Source of the DNA: Uloborus plumipes
Taxonomy: Eukaryota; Arthropoda; Arachnida; Araneae; Uloboridae
Assembly: GCA_038373865.1 (NCBI GenBank)
Contig: JAXGGA010002064.1
Coordinates: 62,001-126,000 of the forward strand
Direction: 5' to 3'
Length of the DNA stretch: 64,000 nt
The notes beneath the pieces were generated by a model, which was given only the letters and a program-made list of their open reading frames with translations, was not told the origin of the DNA and searched no databases. The stretch's first letter is position 1, and each line of letters starts with the position of its first letter. Below, piece after piece: positions 24,450-34,631 of the stretch. Position numbers and translations under genes: made by a program.

Positions 24450-25143
24450 TTATACAAAAGGACGCCAAACAGCAGAAAAATAAGGAATAGCATTGAGATC
24501 GTTAACTAAGTCAGAACTGTTTTTCAAAATACGGAAGGATTCCCAGAAATCAAGATCTGATGGGCTGGGGCATTTTTGGACAATTTGAAAAGAATTAAAA
24601 TCGAAAGAATGATTCTTTTCCCAACAATGTTGCGCAATACTAGACTTATTCAATTGTTGCTTTTTCACATAATTCTGATGTTCCTTTAAGCGGAATTTCA
24701 AAGCACGTCACGTTTGTCCGATATAAGAGAGATTGCAATTGCAATTAATTTTATAAATACCACAACTGTTAAGAGGATGAATGGGATCTTTAAGGGAAGA
24801 GAAACATAGTTTATTCGTAGGGGAGAATACCACCTGGAAATTGAAACGTTTGAGAATCTTAGCAACCTGATAACTCACAGAGGGAAAGAATGGCAAAACA
24901 ACCAAATTCTTTCTAATGAAAGTTCGCTTAACAACAGTTGTTTCGGATTTGTTAGAAAGTTTTTTAAAAATGGAATCAATCAAAGTATGAGGATAGTTTC
25001 TATCAAGAGCCACAGCTTTAAGATAGTTGAGTTCTGCTTTAAGAAGTTCCGGTGAAGAACAAAGATTAATAGCACGCTGAACAAAAGAATTAAATGCAGC
25101 ATATTTTTGACTAGGAGGGTGAGATGAAAGTCGATGAGGAGGT
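24450..25143 (-). pseudogene. Penelope-like polyprotein fragment, inverted copy with stop
   Basis: This is the mirror copy of the + strand fragment. The protein is the same apart from a few replacements (for example V for D before VLPFFPS, R for H before ILKNSSD). A single C-to-T change turns the CGA codon after YIGQT into TGA (24708-24710), cutting the GIY-YIG domain directly after its second motif. It starts within the PPHRLSSHPP region, so it is truncated slightly further downstream than its partner. The stop shows that this copy is dead; the high similarity of arms implies recent origin. Confidence 0.85.
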
Positions 25144-25144
25144 A

Positions 25145-25900
25145 GTTTCTCGTACAGAATTCGGCTTTGAAACTACTGTTTATCGCAAACCTTTTGCTGT
25201 CTCGTTACCTCCTCATCGACTTTCATCTCACCCTCCTAGTCAAAAATATGCTGCATTTAATTCTTTTGTTCAGCGTGCTATTAATCTTTGTTCTTCACCG
25301 GAACTTCTTAAAGCAGAACTCAACTATCTTAAAGCTGTGGCTCTTGATAGAAACTATCCTCATACTTTGATTGATTCCATTTTTAAAAAACTTTCTAACA
25401 AATCCGAAACAACTGTTGTTAAGAGAACTTTCATTAGAAAGAATTTGGATGTTTTGCCATTCTTTCCCTCTGTGAGTTATCAGGTTGCTAAGATTCTCAA
25501 ACGTTTCAATTTCCAGGTGGTATTCTCCCCTACGAATAAACTATGTTTCTCTTCCCTTAAAGATCCCATTCATCCTCTTAACAGTTGTGGTATTTATAAA
25601 ATTAATTGCAATTGCAATCTCTCTTATATCGGACAAACGCGACGTGCTTTGAAATTCCGCTTAAAGGAACATCAGAATTATGTGAAAAAGCAACAATTGA
25701 ATAAGTCTAGTATTGCGCAACATTGTTGGGAAAAGAATCATTCTTTCGATTTTAATTCTTTTCAAATTGTCCAAAAATGCCCCAGCCCATCAGATCTTGA
25801 TTTCTGGGAATCCTTCCATATTTTGAAAAACAGTTCTGACTTAGTTAACGATCTCAATGCTATTCCTTATTTTTCTGCTGTTTGGCGTCCTTTTGTATAA
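25145..25900 (+). pseudogene. Penelope-like polyprotein, C-terminal part with GIY-YIG endonuclease (5'-truncated)
   Basis: The frame is open to a TAA stop at its end and encodes roughly 250 residues. The first ~90 residues (around FETTVYRKPF, then LPPHRLSSHPPSQ and ELNYLKAVALDRNYP) match the pattern of the thumb and linker after the reverse-transcriptase palm in Penelope-like proteins. Residues further on hold the GIY-YIG nuclease core: CGIYKINC, then LSYIGQT, an RxxLKFRLKEHQ helix with the catalytic arginine region, and HCWEKNH. These retroelements use this nuclease to nick the target for primed reverse transcription. The palm motifs are absent, so it cannot be autonomous. The apparent upstream ATG at 25124 belongs to the opposite copy and is not the native start. 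Confidence 0.85.
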
Positions 25901-26269
25901 TTTTGCCTTTCCCTTTCTAATTTATTCCTCTGATTTTGCTAGCATTTTCCATTTTCTACTTGTTTTTTTTTTTACCGATTCGCTTTCTTTTATTCTGCTC
26001 CTTTTTTGTTCTTGCGGTTAACAGTTTAACCTGGTGTTTTTTTATTATGTTAGCCTTTTGGCTTATCGTGTCGCCAATCGAATTCTTTCTTTCCATTTCG
26101 TACCTGGTAGAAAGCTTCGGTTCATTCTTTATTTTCCCATTGGATCTTTTTTGGCTTCGAATTTTTTTATTGGTGTTCATGTAATCCGCTATGTTTGCTT
26201 TTTAAGCTGTTCGCTTCTGTTTCCGTTGCTTTTGTCGGATGTCTGTGCATCCATAAGCTCACAACTTTT

Positions 26270-26317
26270 TTGCATTGATAAAGGCGTTCCTTGTAACGCC
26301 GAAACACGTGTCTGCAG
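26270..26317 (+). ncRNA. Hammerhead-like ribozyme candidate, degenerate core
   Basis: The order fits a type I hammerhead: stem I TTGCA/TGCAG (26270-26274 with 26313-26317), core TTGATAA in place of CTGATGA, stem II GGCGTT/AACGCC (26283-26288 with 26295-26300), GAAA, a two-base-pair minimal stem III (A-C/G-T closing ACGT), then the cleavage triplet GTC at 26310-26312. Minimal stem III hammerheads are established in Penelope-like elements. Against activity: C3 and G8 of the core are replaced and one extra A precedes stem II. Probably a decayed ribozyme, or a conserved hairpin that mimics one. Confidence 0.45.
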
Positions 26318-26432
26318 TATCCCTGCTCATTTGTGCATTGTAACGTTGTTTATTTTCTGTACAGTTATATATGTTTTTGAATTATTTTAACCGGTGCTCA
26401 GATGCTATTCCGAAAAAAAAAACAACATCCGC

Positions 26433-26586
26433 GCATGACGTCAGTGGTGCACGTAAGCGCGAAATCTAATTGGTTGTAGTAAGATGATGAAGGTCGTGAC
26501 GTCACCGATACCTGCGATTGGACAACTCAAGTCAAGCAAAATGGTGTTATTGGAAAGAGAGCTGGTAGGTGCACCACTAACGTCAC
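26433..26586. repeat. Short inverted repeat with two TGACGTCA sites
   Basis: GCATGACGTCAGTGGTGCAC on the left and GGTGCACCACTAACGTCAC on the right are inverted repeats about 150 bp apart. TGACGTCA, a palindromic CRE/ATF-type site, occurs at 26436-26443 and 26497-26504; ATTGG (inverted CCAAT) occurs near 26470 and 26517. It could be a small MITE or a promoter-like block. GC content is raised. No downstream coding start was recognised, so I favour a repeat. Confidence 0.45.
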
Positions 26587-26592
26587 AAAAAC

Positions 26593-27060
26593 CACGCCAC
26601 GTTTTCAAGGTAGGGTATTTAAAAATAATAATAAAAAATAAACTGTTGGGAAAATTTAAGTATTTTCCGGGCCCATGTTATTTTTTCATATCATTCTGTC
26701 AATTTCAGTAACAAAAATTAGTACTTTTGACTGAAGGAAACTCCCCCATTCTAATCGTTTGCATTTAAATATTGTTGTAAAAGCTAAGTAGGAAAAAAGT
26801 CCACAGCGTCGTAACTATGACAACCTTAAATGCAAAAGTGCGTAGATGGTAAAATTAATATTGCTTTCATAAGCCAACTCTCATTACACAGGATATAAAT
26901 GCTCCCGTGCGATAATGTGGATTTGCTATTTCTTTCTGTTATAACAATGTCAATTTGGAATAACACCCACACAGTGTACTGGTAGGGTTTGTTTTAGAGG
27001 CAGTGGTGTACAAAGAAGTGTCCAGTAAAAGTCTAGTAATAGTTTAATGCTTTCCACCGA
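26593..27060. other. Non-coding stretch
   Basis: Nothing supported. A pyrimidine-rich run ending TTTCAG at about 26702-26708 looks like a splice acceptor, but no coding frame follows. Confidence 0.45.
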
Positions 27061-27079
27061 TTAATGTTTTGCTGCGTTA

Positions 27080-27415
27080 CTTATACAGTGGCTTGCGTGA
27101 ATGTAGTTAACTGCTACCACGTTTCTTAATTATAATAGGTTTTATAATGCTATTTTAAAAAGGGCATTGCATCCCTCTGCAGTGAGGTGAATTGCCAGGA
27201 TATGAGGGTAATATGCCTCGAAGGGCAATTTCGATTTTTTTAAATAAGTAATTTATTTTGCATTTGATATTGATGATCGATTTCACATAGCATCTAGACA
27301 TTTATTAAGAAAAGTAGTGCGTATTATTTTACCTCTTTTATCAACACAAATGTTTTTATAAGTGCGTTTAGGCGGGGCGTGGTGCCCTGACTTACTTTAA
27401 AGATAATTTGTTTTT
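27080..27415 (+). repeat. Dispersed repeat, copy 2 (uninterrupted)
   Basis: It shares TTTTATAATGCTATTTTAA, then a GTGAGGyGAATT block, then GGCAATTT, and after about 100 bp a TTAGGyGGGGyGTGrT block with copy 1 (14326-14455, 15565-15630). This copy lacks the ~1-kb insertion. Family unknown. Confidence 0.6.
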
Positions 27416-27677
27416 ACTATATCATGTGCTGTTTCTAACGAACATGATTATGATGCGTAATGAGCAATTACCTTTTTTTAATTAATGAACTTTTTTGTAA
27501 ATCATTAGTTTTAAGTGATATGAATTAAATTTCTTGTTATAGTACATTAAATCTGGCTACTGAAGCTGGCATTTGCTTTTGAACGTACATAATTTATAGT
27601 TAAATCATCAAAATTTCATAAAGTTATTAATTTTTATGATTACCCCTTAATGTTTTTAATATAATCTTTCTGTAGTA

Positions 27678-29101
27678 CACTGGCGGAAAAAAAATCCCAA
27701 CACCAAGAAAGACTTGTGTTAGATAAATGAAATTTGGTAGGCTTGTTTATACAACTGAAAGATGACATCGATTGAAATTTCGCGCTCCGCGCATAAGTGT
27801 GGCGCAGCTGGCGTCACTCAGAACATGCAAATAAGGCTGGTTTTAAAAGCATGTTGTGAAGCTCGTGTGTACTATTTTCCCGTAAAATTTGACGAATTGC
27901 ATTCATGTTAGCTAGGAACGTCTTTAAGAAGACGAAGAAGCCATTATCAACAGCTCACCGAGTTTAAACGAGGTCGTACAATTTGGCTACGAGAAGGTGG
28001 ATTTTCATTTCGCTATATGGCAGAAAGACTTGGGTGGGAATGTTTCCACCATGCATGATTATTGGAAGTTATGGGCAAGGGATGGCACTACCTCAAGAAG
28101 ATCGAGTTCTGAGCTGCCACGTGGCACGACTGAGAAGGAAGATCGCCGAATCTTGCGTACGGATGTGGCGCATCGTACTGCATCTGCGGCTGACATTCGA
28201 GCTGCAGTTGGTACCGTCGTGACCCAAGGAACGGAAAGAAACTTTACTTTAAGGACAGCTCCGAGCCAGGCAGTCTGCAGCAGGTATTCCATTGACTGCA
28301 AACCATTGAAATTTCTGACGGCAGTGGTGCCACGACAGAGCTCACTGGAGGTCGGAGTGGATCTGTTGTAATTTCTGATGAAAACAGATTCTGCCTTAGT
28401 GCCAGTGGTGGCTGTATATTGGTCAGAAGGAAGCCAGGGGACCGCCTGAATCCAAGCGGTCTACTGCCTTGACACACGGGACCCACACCTGGAGTTATGG
28501 TCTCTGGAGCAATTTCCTACGACAGCAGGGGCATTCTTGTGGTTATCCCAAACTCACTGACTGAAAATTTGTCGTCAGTCTGGTAATTTAACCAGTAGTA
28601 CAGCCCTTCATGAGTAGCATTCAAGGGGGCGTTTTCCAACAGGATAACGCTCGCCCTCACATCGCTGCTGTAACGCAATGTACTCTACAGAGTGCTGACA
28701 TGTTACCATGACCTGAAAAATCACCAGGTCTGTCTCCAATTGATAACGTATGGGATATCATGGGACGGCACCTTGAGCATCATCCACAGTCAGCAACGAC
28801 GGTCCTAGTATTGACACAACAAGTGCAACAAGCATGGAACTCCATACCACAAAGTGACATTCGGCACCTGTATGACATAATGCATGCACGCTTGCAGGCT
28901 TGCCTTCAAAATTCTGGAGGTTACACCCTCTACTAAATTAACCTAATTTCACATTTGCACAGCATTTTCTTGAACTTAAATTAGCCAGTGATCTTGTACA
29001 TTTAATCAATTAAACATGTTAACTAGACAATTGCATTACCCAAATTTCATTACTCTACAGAAATTTTTTCTTGGTGTTGGGATTTTTTTTTTCCGCCAAT
29101 G
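27678..29101 (+). mobile_element. Tc1-type DNA transposon, decayed
   Basis: Terminal inverted repeats begin CAyTGGCGGAAAAAAA and continue ATCCCAACACCAAGAAA; they match over more than 30 bp. TA is duplicated outside (27676-27677, 29102-29103). The length of about 1.42 kb is normal for a Tc1-like element with one transposase gene. The gene within is broken, so the element is non-autonomous now. Confidence 0.93.
27905..28936 (+). pseudogene. Tc1-like transposase, frameshifted
   Basis: Pieces in different frames line up with a Tc1-type DDE transposase. The N-terminal helix-turn-helix part has QLTEFKRGRTIWLREGGFS then RYMAERLG. After a frameshift come HDYWKLWARDGT and EDRRILRT...ADIRAAVGT, the second DNA-binding part. 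The catalytic domain shows SDENRFCLSASGG (first D), then VMVSGAISYDSRG, then VFQQDNARPHIAA (second D) and SPIDNVWDIMGRHLE, where the third acidic residue is D rather than the usual E of Tc1. Stop codons occur after GLLP and MLP. It normally cuts and pastes its own TIR ends; this copy is inactive. Confidence 0.9.
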
Positions 29102-29103
29102 TA

Positions 29104-29837
29104 TTTTAAAAGTAAAATACATATGATCTTTTTACATTAATTCTGGAGACTGAGGTATTATTCAGCGATTACAATTAATCGAACATTCAACGCAAAAGCA
29201 CAAAAAGTGCTTGCATTTTACTTAATTCTAAAAAACAATTTTATAAAAGAAAATAACAATTAAAAGTTAAAAATGAGTGGTTACTTTATTAAGAAAACTA
29301 TTACTTTATGTTAATCTTAATCCTGGAGCAATCACTCAACTGGTGAAGTAAAATCAGCTTTTTACGTGATTATTTGCAAGCTTGCAAGTTGTACTGTTGG
29401 ACTACCGATTAAATGAAAAGGTGAAGGTATTTTTTATGCGACAAAGCATGCATTAATCGCGTTTCTTGAATTCACACACTGAAAATAAAGAAACATTCAA
29501 ATATAAATCGTCTTGCTGGATTTTTTTTTCACCTTCCTTGACTCATTCACATAGAATCATGTTAACTGGCAGCTAATCGATTTTCCATGATAACTACGGC
29601 CGAACGCCATATGGTATAGCTATAGCATGCGGATTGAGGCAGTCTAAAATATGTGTGTGAGTTTCTGTTAATAGTGCGTATAGAGCGGTCTGCTCAGGCA
29701 TGGTTTAGTGCAGCCGTTATGAATTATTACTTCATTTTAGGAATTAATTCCAAGCCCCAACGGCTAATGTCTTAGTGATGAAGGAACAACTAAAAATAAG
29801 GAGCCACATCGTATCATTTTCTTCATAACTGTTTCAG
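29104..29837. other. AT-rich non-coding stretch
   Basis: No supported feature before the candidate exon. Confidence 0.45.
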
Positions 29838-29956
29838 AGATTCATGCCGCAGCAGATCCCTCCATGCAAACTATCAACAGAACAGGTACTGCTACTGTAT
29901 GCTACGACTTCCACACAGTCGGAAATGGGAAGTATGAAATGCTAGTGACTATATTG
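29838..29956 (+). CDS. Candidate internal exon, unknown protein
   Basis: A pyrimidine-rich run ends TGTTTCAG just before 29838 and ATATTG|GTAGCA follows at the other edge. The frame is open across 119 nt and reads as IHAAADPSMQTINRTGT then ATVCYDFHTVGNGKYEML. Start phase is one base carried in; the end falls between codons. Local GC content is above background and codons avoid A/T runs. I do not recognise the family. Chance is possible, as 40 open codons are not rare in 64 kb. Treat it as a lead, not a gene. Confidence 0.25.
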
Positions 29957-30643
29957 GTAGCACTTTTAAATAAGATGTAACTAAACAGTTGTCACAATTA
30001 AAGTTCTATTCACAGTTAAAATAATGATTAAGAACATCTCGTGCCAATCATAAACGCTATTTTGAAAGTGTTACTAAATGTTATATGACGCATTAATAAA
30101 AATCAATTTAAATGATTGGATACTATTCTTATTTGCAAACAAACGAGAATGAGTCTCTTTTATGGTAAGTACCCCCCCCCCCCCCGTACTATTTTCTGAC
30201 AAAGATCACAATTTCACTGACAAATTCCAGCCATATAGATAAGATTCTAAATTAGTAACGAAAAATTGTTCAATAAAAAAAGAGAGAAAGAGTTTCAAAT
30301 GTCAAAAGCTTCATATTCTCGCTGTTCAATGTTTTTATCCAATTGTTTAGTATTTACATCTGTCATTAACGCTTGCAATATTTATTTAAATCTTTAAGAT
30401 TAAATGCTTTTTCTATAAATACCTATCACAAAAGTTATCCATATTTAACGAGTCATTTTTTTAGTGTAAGAGCTTCAATTTTAGCTCTTATACTCTTGGG
30501 GTTGTTTTTCCTTTAAAAATGTCCTTTTGAAAGACTTTCCTGTACATTTTATGTAAGATTGTTTTTTTGCACTAAAATACGGGTTTTGAACAATTAAAGA
30601 TTTATAAAATGCACAGTATTACATGTATGTACTTTATTAGCTA
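29957..30643. other. AT-rich non-coding stretch with poly(C)
   Basis: Holds a run of about 15 C near 30171-30185. No gene seen. Confidence 0.5.
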
Positions 30644-30907
30644 CCGTAAAATGGGGTGTATAGGGACAGCGGGGTCAATCGGAACAAAACTTCCCGACCG
30701 TACAAAGAAATTCTTCATAAATATACTATGGGGTATTTTTCGCCATTATTTTTTTTAGAAAGGTAAGATCATAGGGAGTAGGAAAAAAAAACTTTTGTCA
30801 ATCTGGCAACGCTATTGGCTTATAAGGAGGGCTGCACGTGGAATGCAAGAAAACATCACGGTTTCATAGACTGCAAAACTTCATATGTAAGTACAAACCT
30901 TCTTATA

Positions 30908-31083
30908 CAGTCGACGCTCGATATAACGACCGTCTCCGTCCTACAGAAAAAGGTCTTTATAACGAGTGGTAGCTATAAGAGGTAGAACATAGATTATATT
31001 GGGATACAGTTGGGGGTTTTCTCATCGGTCGTTATATTAGGATGGTCATTATAACGTGTGGTCGTTATAACGAGCGTCGACTG
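30908..31083. mobile_element. 176-bp pogo-type MITE, TA-flanked, with known empty site
   Basis: Ends CAGTCGACGCTCGATATAAC and its complement form long inverted repeats; TA lies outside both (30906-30907, 31084-31085). CAGT ends plus a CTCGwTATAACGAC-type repeat are typical of pogo/Tigger-derived MITEs. The sister transposon at 38097-40975 lacks it and reads CCTTATATTTTAAACC at the matching place (near 40709-40724, complement strand), which gives the unoccupied site with a single TA. Confidence 0.9.
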
Positions 31084-31204
31084 TATTTTAAACCTAAGAG
31101 TGGTGTGTTTCAATTATGCATGTATCTAAACAGCAGAATACTACATTAAAATTTACATTTTTTTGAAAATTTTGTCATAAAAAGGAAGAACTCTGAAAAA
31201 TGTC

Positions 31205-31700
31205 ATAGGAAAAAATGCGGGGTGTATCGGAACACTTGGTTCTTCTGTTCCAATTCAAACTCATTTAAAGGAAAATGTTCGAAACATCCAGATTCTAATC
31301 CCAATTCTTCTAACCAAGGCAAGATCAAGGACCTATTAATGTTTCTCTATTATCGTGAGCAACTAGATCTTAGCATAACAGAAAGTTGCAGATTAAAAAA
31401 GCTTTTTGCCTCAGGAGACTTTTTTTACTTAAAATACATGGGTGAAAGTCATACAGACTTTATGTAGCAAAAGTCCAGCACGCAGACAGTGACGAATACA
31501 TTTTAAAATATTACAGGACAATTCACGAAACCCAAAGATTTCAAGAAACTAAAGAAAGGGTGTCGTTCATCCCAGAAGATGCTATGAAAAACCTAAGCCG
31601 AGCCACAACTGCTAGTTTTAAGGCCAAGTACATATTTATGGACGATATGAGTAACTTTAATTTATGTTACAGCTTTGTATTTCAATTCAAAAGTATTTCT
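31205..31700 (+). pseudogene. Decayed coding remnant of the TA-flanked transposon
   Basis: Two frames join to read RNTWFFCSNSN, then DLLMFLYYREQLDL, LKKLFASGDFF, then after a frameshift SYRLYVAKVQHADSDEYIL, HETQRFQETKE, VSFIPEDAMKNLS and KYIFMDDMSNFNLCY before a stop. The same peptide order, with replacements, is found in the inverted sister copy. The second half resembles the small tail domain (a KSYRYYVGKVL...YEVKYYRK pattern) that I associate with some pogo/CENP-B-like transposase relatives; that link is inference. The catalytic domain is missing. Confidence 0.55.
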
Positions 31701-32071
31701 TAAAATTAACTTTAATGCTTCATATGTTCAAAATCATTTTGAATTTTGACAAATCATAAACGTTTACTGGTACAGAAAATAAATTTTTATTTGACAATAA
31801 TTATATGTTCTTATTATTCCCCATCAATATTACTCATGTTTGTGAGACCTATTACAGGTTTAACTGAAAAAAAATAGAAATTTTTAACATGTGTTCCGAT
31901 TGACCCCTATCAGTGGGGTGATTCGAAACACACCTAAATTTCTATATATATATAATAACTGTTCGAAATGTTTTGTTTTTGCTTGGAATATCAAAAGCAA
32001 AGCAAGACCGAAGTGTTTACCCAAAAAATCAAAGTAAAAAATATCTTTAATTACTTTTTTACAATTTAAGC

Positions 32072-33383
32072 CTTGGTTGCAGTGCTCGGCTTTGTTAATA
32101 TGGCCTTGTTAATCATTCGTTTTTTGTGTGCACTGATAACCACAAAAATTGAGCATTATGCTCAAATAACAAAAAAACTTGTATCTTTGCAGTTAAATAG
32201 AAATTTATTAAACAGTAAAATGTTGAATAAAAAACTCAATATTGAAAAAGCTTTCGTAATTCTATGCAACTTTAAAAATTATGTATTAATACTCCGACTT
32301 ATAACTTACTTTTATTCCTCCCGATCGCTCGGTGTTTTGCTTTAACTGATATTAACACTATCATATCTGAATTTTTTTTTATTTTCTCTAACCCCTATCC
32401 TTCTCATTGTATTGAATTTAAATTATATTTTAAATAAAACAAATAAGTATTGGATAATTATACAGGTAACCTATTCCTCTGATGAAGAATTGTCTAAACA
32501 AGAATACAATCATTATTTTCTTCTAGTAACATAAGAAAAATTGTAGCACGCCTTATCATTGATTTCACTAAGTAAAATAAGTTGATAGTCCAGTTTTAAT
32601 GATCGTTATTTGTTATATTTAAGAGGTTATAAGCATTATGTAATAACTTATTATATTAATACAATGCTTGCTATATTATATTGCATAAATTATTCATATA
32701 GGTCTTGATGGATTTTGGTAGCTTTATCAAGCATATGAATAGGATGGTTATATAATTAGTGATTATTGTAACGAGAATAACATGCACTATTATTTCGCAT
32801 AAATTACGGAGCACTATATTATACATTTAGTTAAGAAGATAAATATGCTGAATAATAATTACAGCATTTTATTTAGAATACTGAACATATTATCTAGAAA
32901 ATATTCAATATTTTTCTATGCTTATCAAAAATATTGGAAAATGTATTACATATATTTTTTCTGACTGAATACATGGACTATATATATAATCAGTTGGATA
33001 GATTGACTGAATCCAACCGAATAAATACATGGTGTTTATTTGTCTTAAAAAGAGCAAACTTTTTCTTTTCTTTTTTTTTTTTTTTTCTACTTTTGCGTCA
33101 CTACTCCACTTATGTTCAAGAATATCAATCAATTTTGTTCGAAACATAAATATTTAATGTCATTGTGTCGAGATAGGAAACTATGTGTCATACGGGAAAA
33201 AATGTTGACTACGAACTTGAGTTATTGACAACCTATTAGTTTATAACTTAAGTTGCATTGATATTTGTTATTAAATGTCAAATAATATACACAGTAACAA
33301 AATATACAATATAGCTTAGTTCCATTCTCTATATATTTTGTAAAACTCACTAGCAGATTGTGTCACGGTTGATATAAATATTA
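32072..33383. other. AT-rich non-coding stretch
   Basis: No supported feature. A 90-residue frame at 32073-32345 lacks a proper start and domain content and has AT-biased codons. Confidence 0.5.
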
Positions 33384-33626
33384 CACTATTTTACTGTTGT
33401 TTTTACAGTATAATACTGGCAACCGAGATTCCAATTTAAAACGGTAAAATGCACGGTAATAAACTAAAATTAGAAATTGTACGGTTTACTACTGTAAAAT
33501 TTTAGTTTATAACTCAAAACTTAGAGATTTTACACTTTATTACTGTAAAATTAGCAATTTTTAACGTTTATTACTATAAAGTTAGCTGTATTATACTATA
33601 AAAACAACATTTATTTTTTTACAGTG
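33384..33626 (-). mobile_element. CACTGT-ended MITE, family member 1
   Basis: Inverted ends with TA on both sides (33382-33383, 33627-33628). Inside, GTAATAAACT and TTACAGT motifs alternate. Its sequence matches the element at 49959-50155 in opposite orientation, sharing TAAAATGCACGGTAATrAACT and GTATAATACT. No coding capacity. Confidence 0.85.
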
Positions 33627-33727
33627 TAGAACTTTCTTATATGATGGGTTGTCGTTTTAGCAAAGGACAGTAAATACTCAAATTTTCATAACCGATCTTT
33701 TTTAAATGTAATGTCCGATTTCTAAAG

Positions 33728-33810
33728 CAAAGCGAGGTTTTATATGACGTGGCAAATGAAGAAGCTTTCGTGCAAAGTCCAGCTGATGTATCAGTCTTTT
33801 TGGACCTCTG
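33728..33810 (+). CDS. Candidate internal exon, unknown protein
   Basis: TTTCTAAAG precedes the segment and CCTCTG|GTAAAC follows it. The open frame reads QSEVLYDVANEEAFVQSP then ADVSVFLDL and has protein-like composition. It begins between codons, which fits the end phase of the candidate at 29838-29956, and leaves two bases at its end. The acceptor is weak. The reading frame is open a little upstream too, so the left border is uncertain. Family unknown. Confidence 0.2.
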
Positions 33811-34631
33811 GTAAACCTAGCTCTGCATTAATGAAAAATCCAATCAACATGACTTCTCGTGTATATAGTGGGTTGGCAGACCAACTAGTTAACTTGTTAA
33901 GTCAGAAGCGAAAATAAAATACGACTGATCGTTTTTTAAGATTTTTTTTATAAGAAATAAAATGAGTCAAACATAAGAAAGAAAAAATTTCCTCCCATGT
34001 TTTCGACCGTGCTCTTTCAAAAAAAAAATTATAAGTTCCTGTGAGAAATAATTATGAAAGAAAGACAGAAACATATTTGCAATCAAATGCAAACAAAAAA
34101 TATCAACAAAAAGTTTAAGTAAAATATGACAGTTTATTTTTCTTCTTTAGAAATAGTTTAAACTATTACAAACGAATATACTTACTAGGTAGTTTTGTTT
34201 TGTCGATAGTTATGGGTTTGTAAATAATAATGTTTTTTTTGTTCATACTTTTAAATGGCTTAACGAAACTATTCATAAACAGTTAAACAAAATTAAAAGT
34301 TTTAGTTGAAGAAAAATAAGCGAGAACACTAGCGAGACTACTGAATTTAAAAACTTTTAAAATGATAAATATTTAATAATAAATGAGAGCTCTTGTCTTG
34401 CATATTTAAGTCATTTTAATATGCTACAATGTGTGTTTATACCTAATGACTGAAAGTTAAAAGTTTGATTCAAATACAATGAATTATCGTAGTTTTGCAC
34501 TTTCATTTAATGTGTTTTGAGGCAACTTTCTATTTGAAAGATAAAATCCTCCGAAACTTAAAGAAATCTTGGTTTATAGAACATTACTAAATACTTGGAG
34601 AAGATATTACTGCTCTACTGTTTCTTTGCAG
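33811..34631. other. AT-rich non-coding stretch
   Basis: Nothing supportable between the two candidate exons. Confidence 0.5.

Larger units (their letters stand above)
23951..26360. mobile_element. Penelope-like retroelement, inverted pair of truncated copies
   Basis: Two near-identical ~1.16-kb arms (23980-25144 minus-sense, 25206-26363 plus-sense) carry the 3' part of a Penelope-like element in inverted orientation, with the truncated coding starts facing each other and the 3' ends outward. The direct repeat ACAGTTATATAT lies immediately outside (23939-23950 and 26361-26372), so the pair looks like one insertion. A ~28-bp tail occurs only next to the left copy. The unique centre (25145-25205) encodes a little more of the upstream reverse-transcriptase region of the right copy only. 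Penelope-like elements are known for 5' truncation and inverted or tandem arrangements. Confidence 0.85.
30644..32071 (+). mobile_element. TA-flanked transposon, copy 1, right end lost
   Basis: The left end CCGTAAAATGGGGTG follows TA (30642-30643). The content matches, in reverse orientation, the element at 38097-40975: terminal motif GGGGTCAATCGGAAC, a segment with CTGGCAACGCTATTGGC, a coding remnant, and a right part ending near TTACAATTTAAGCC. The final ~30 bp with the right inverted repeat are missing here, so this copy is truncated. A GGGGTGTATCGGAACAC-type motif recurs inside near 31209 and in inverse near 31893. Confidence 0.8.

Noticed and set aside
24161..24490. 109-residue lysine-rich frame opposite the Penelope copy
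   Set aside because: It is antisense to the 3' untranslated part of the retroelement and low-complexity.
25124..25144. ATG at 25124 as the true start of the Penelope protein
   Set aside because: These bases belong to the opposite-strand copy; the junction of the inverted pair creates the ATG by chance.
32073..32345. 90-residue frame after the transposon copy
   Set aside because: No ATG-type start, AT-driven codons, no motif; it begins right at the truncated element end.
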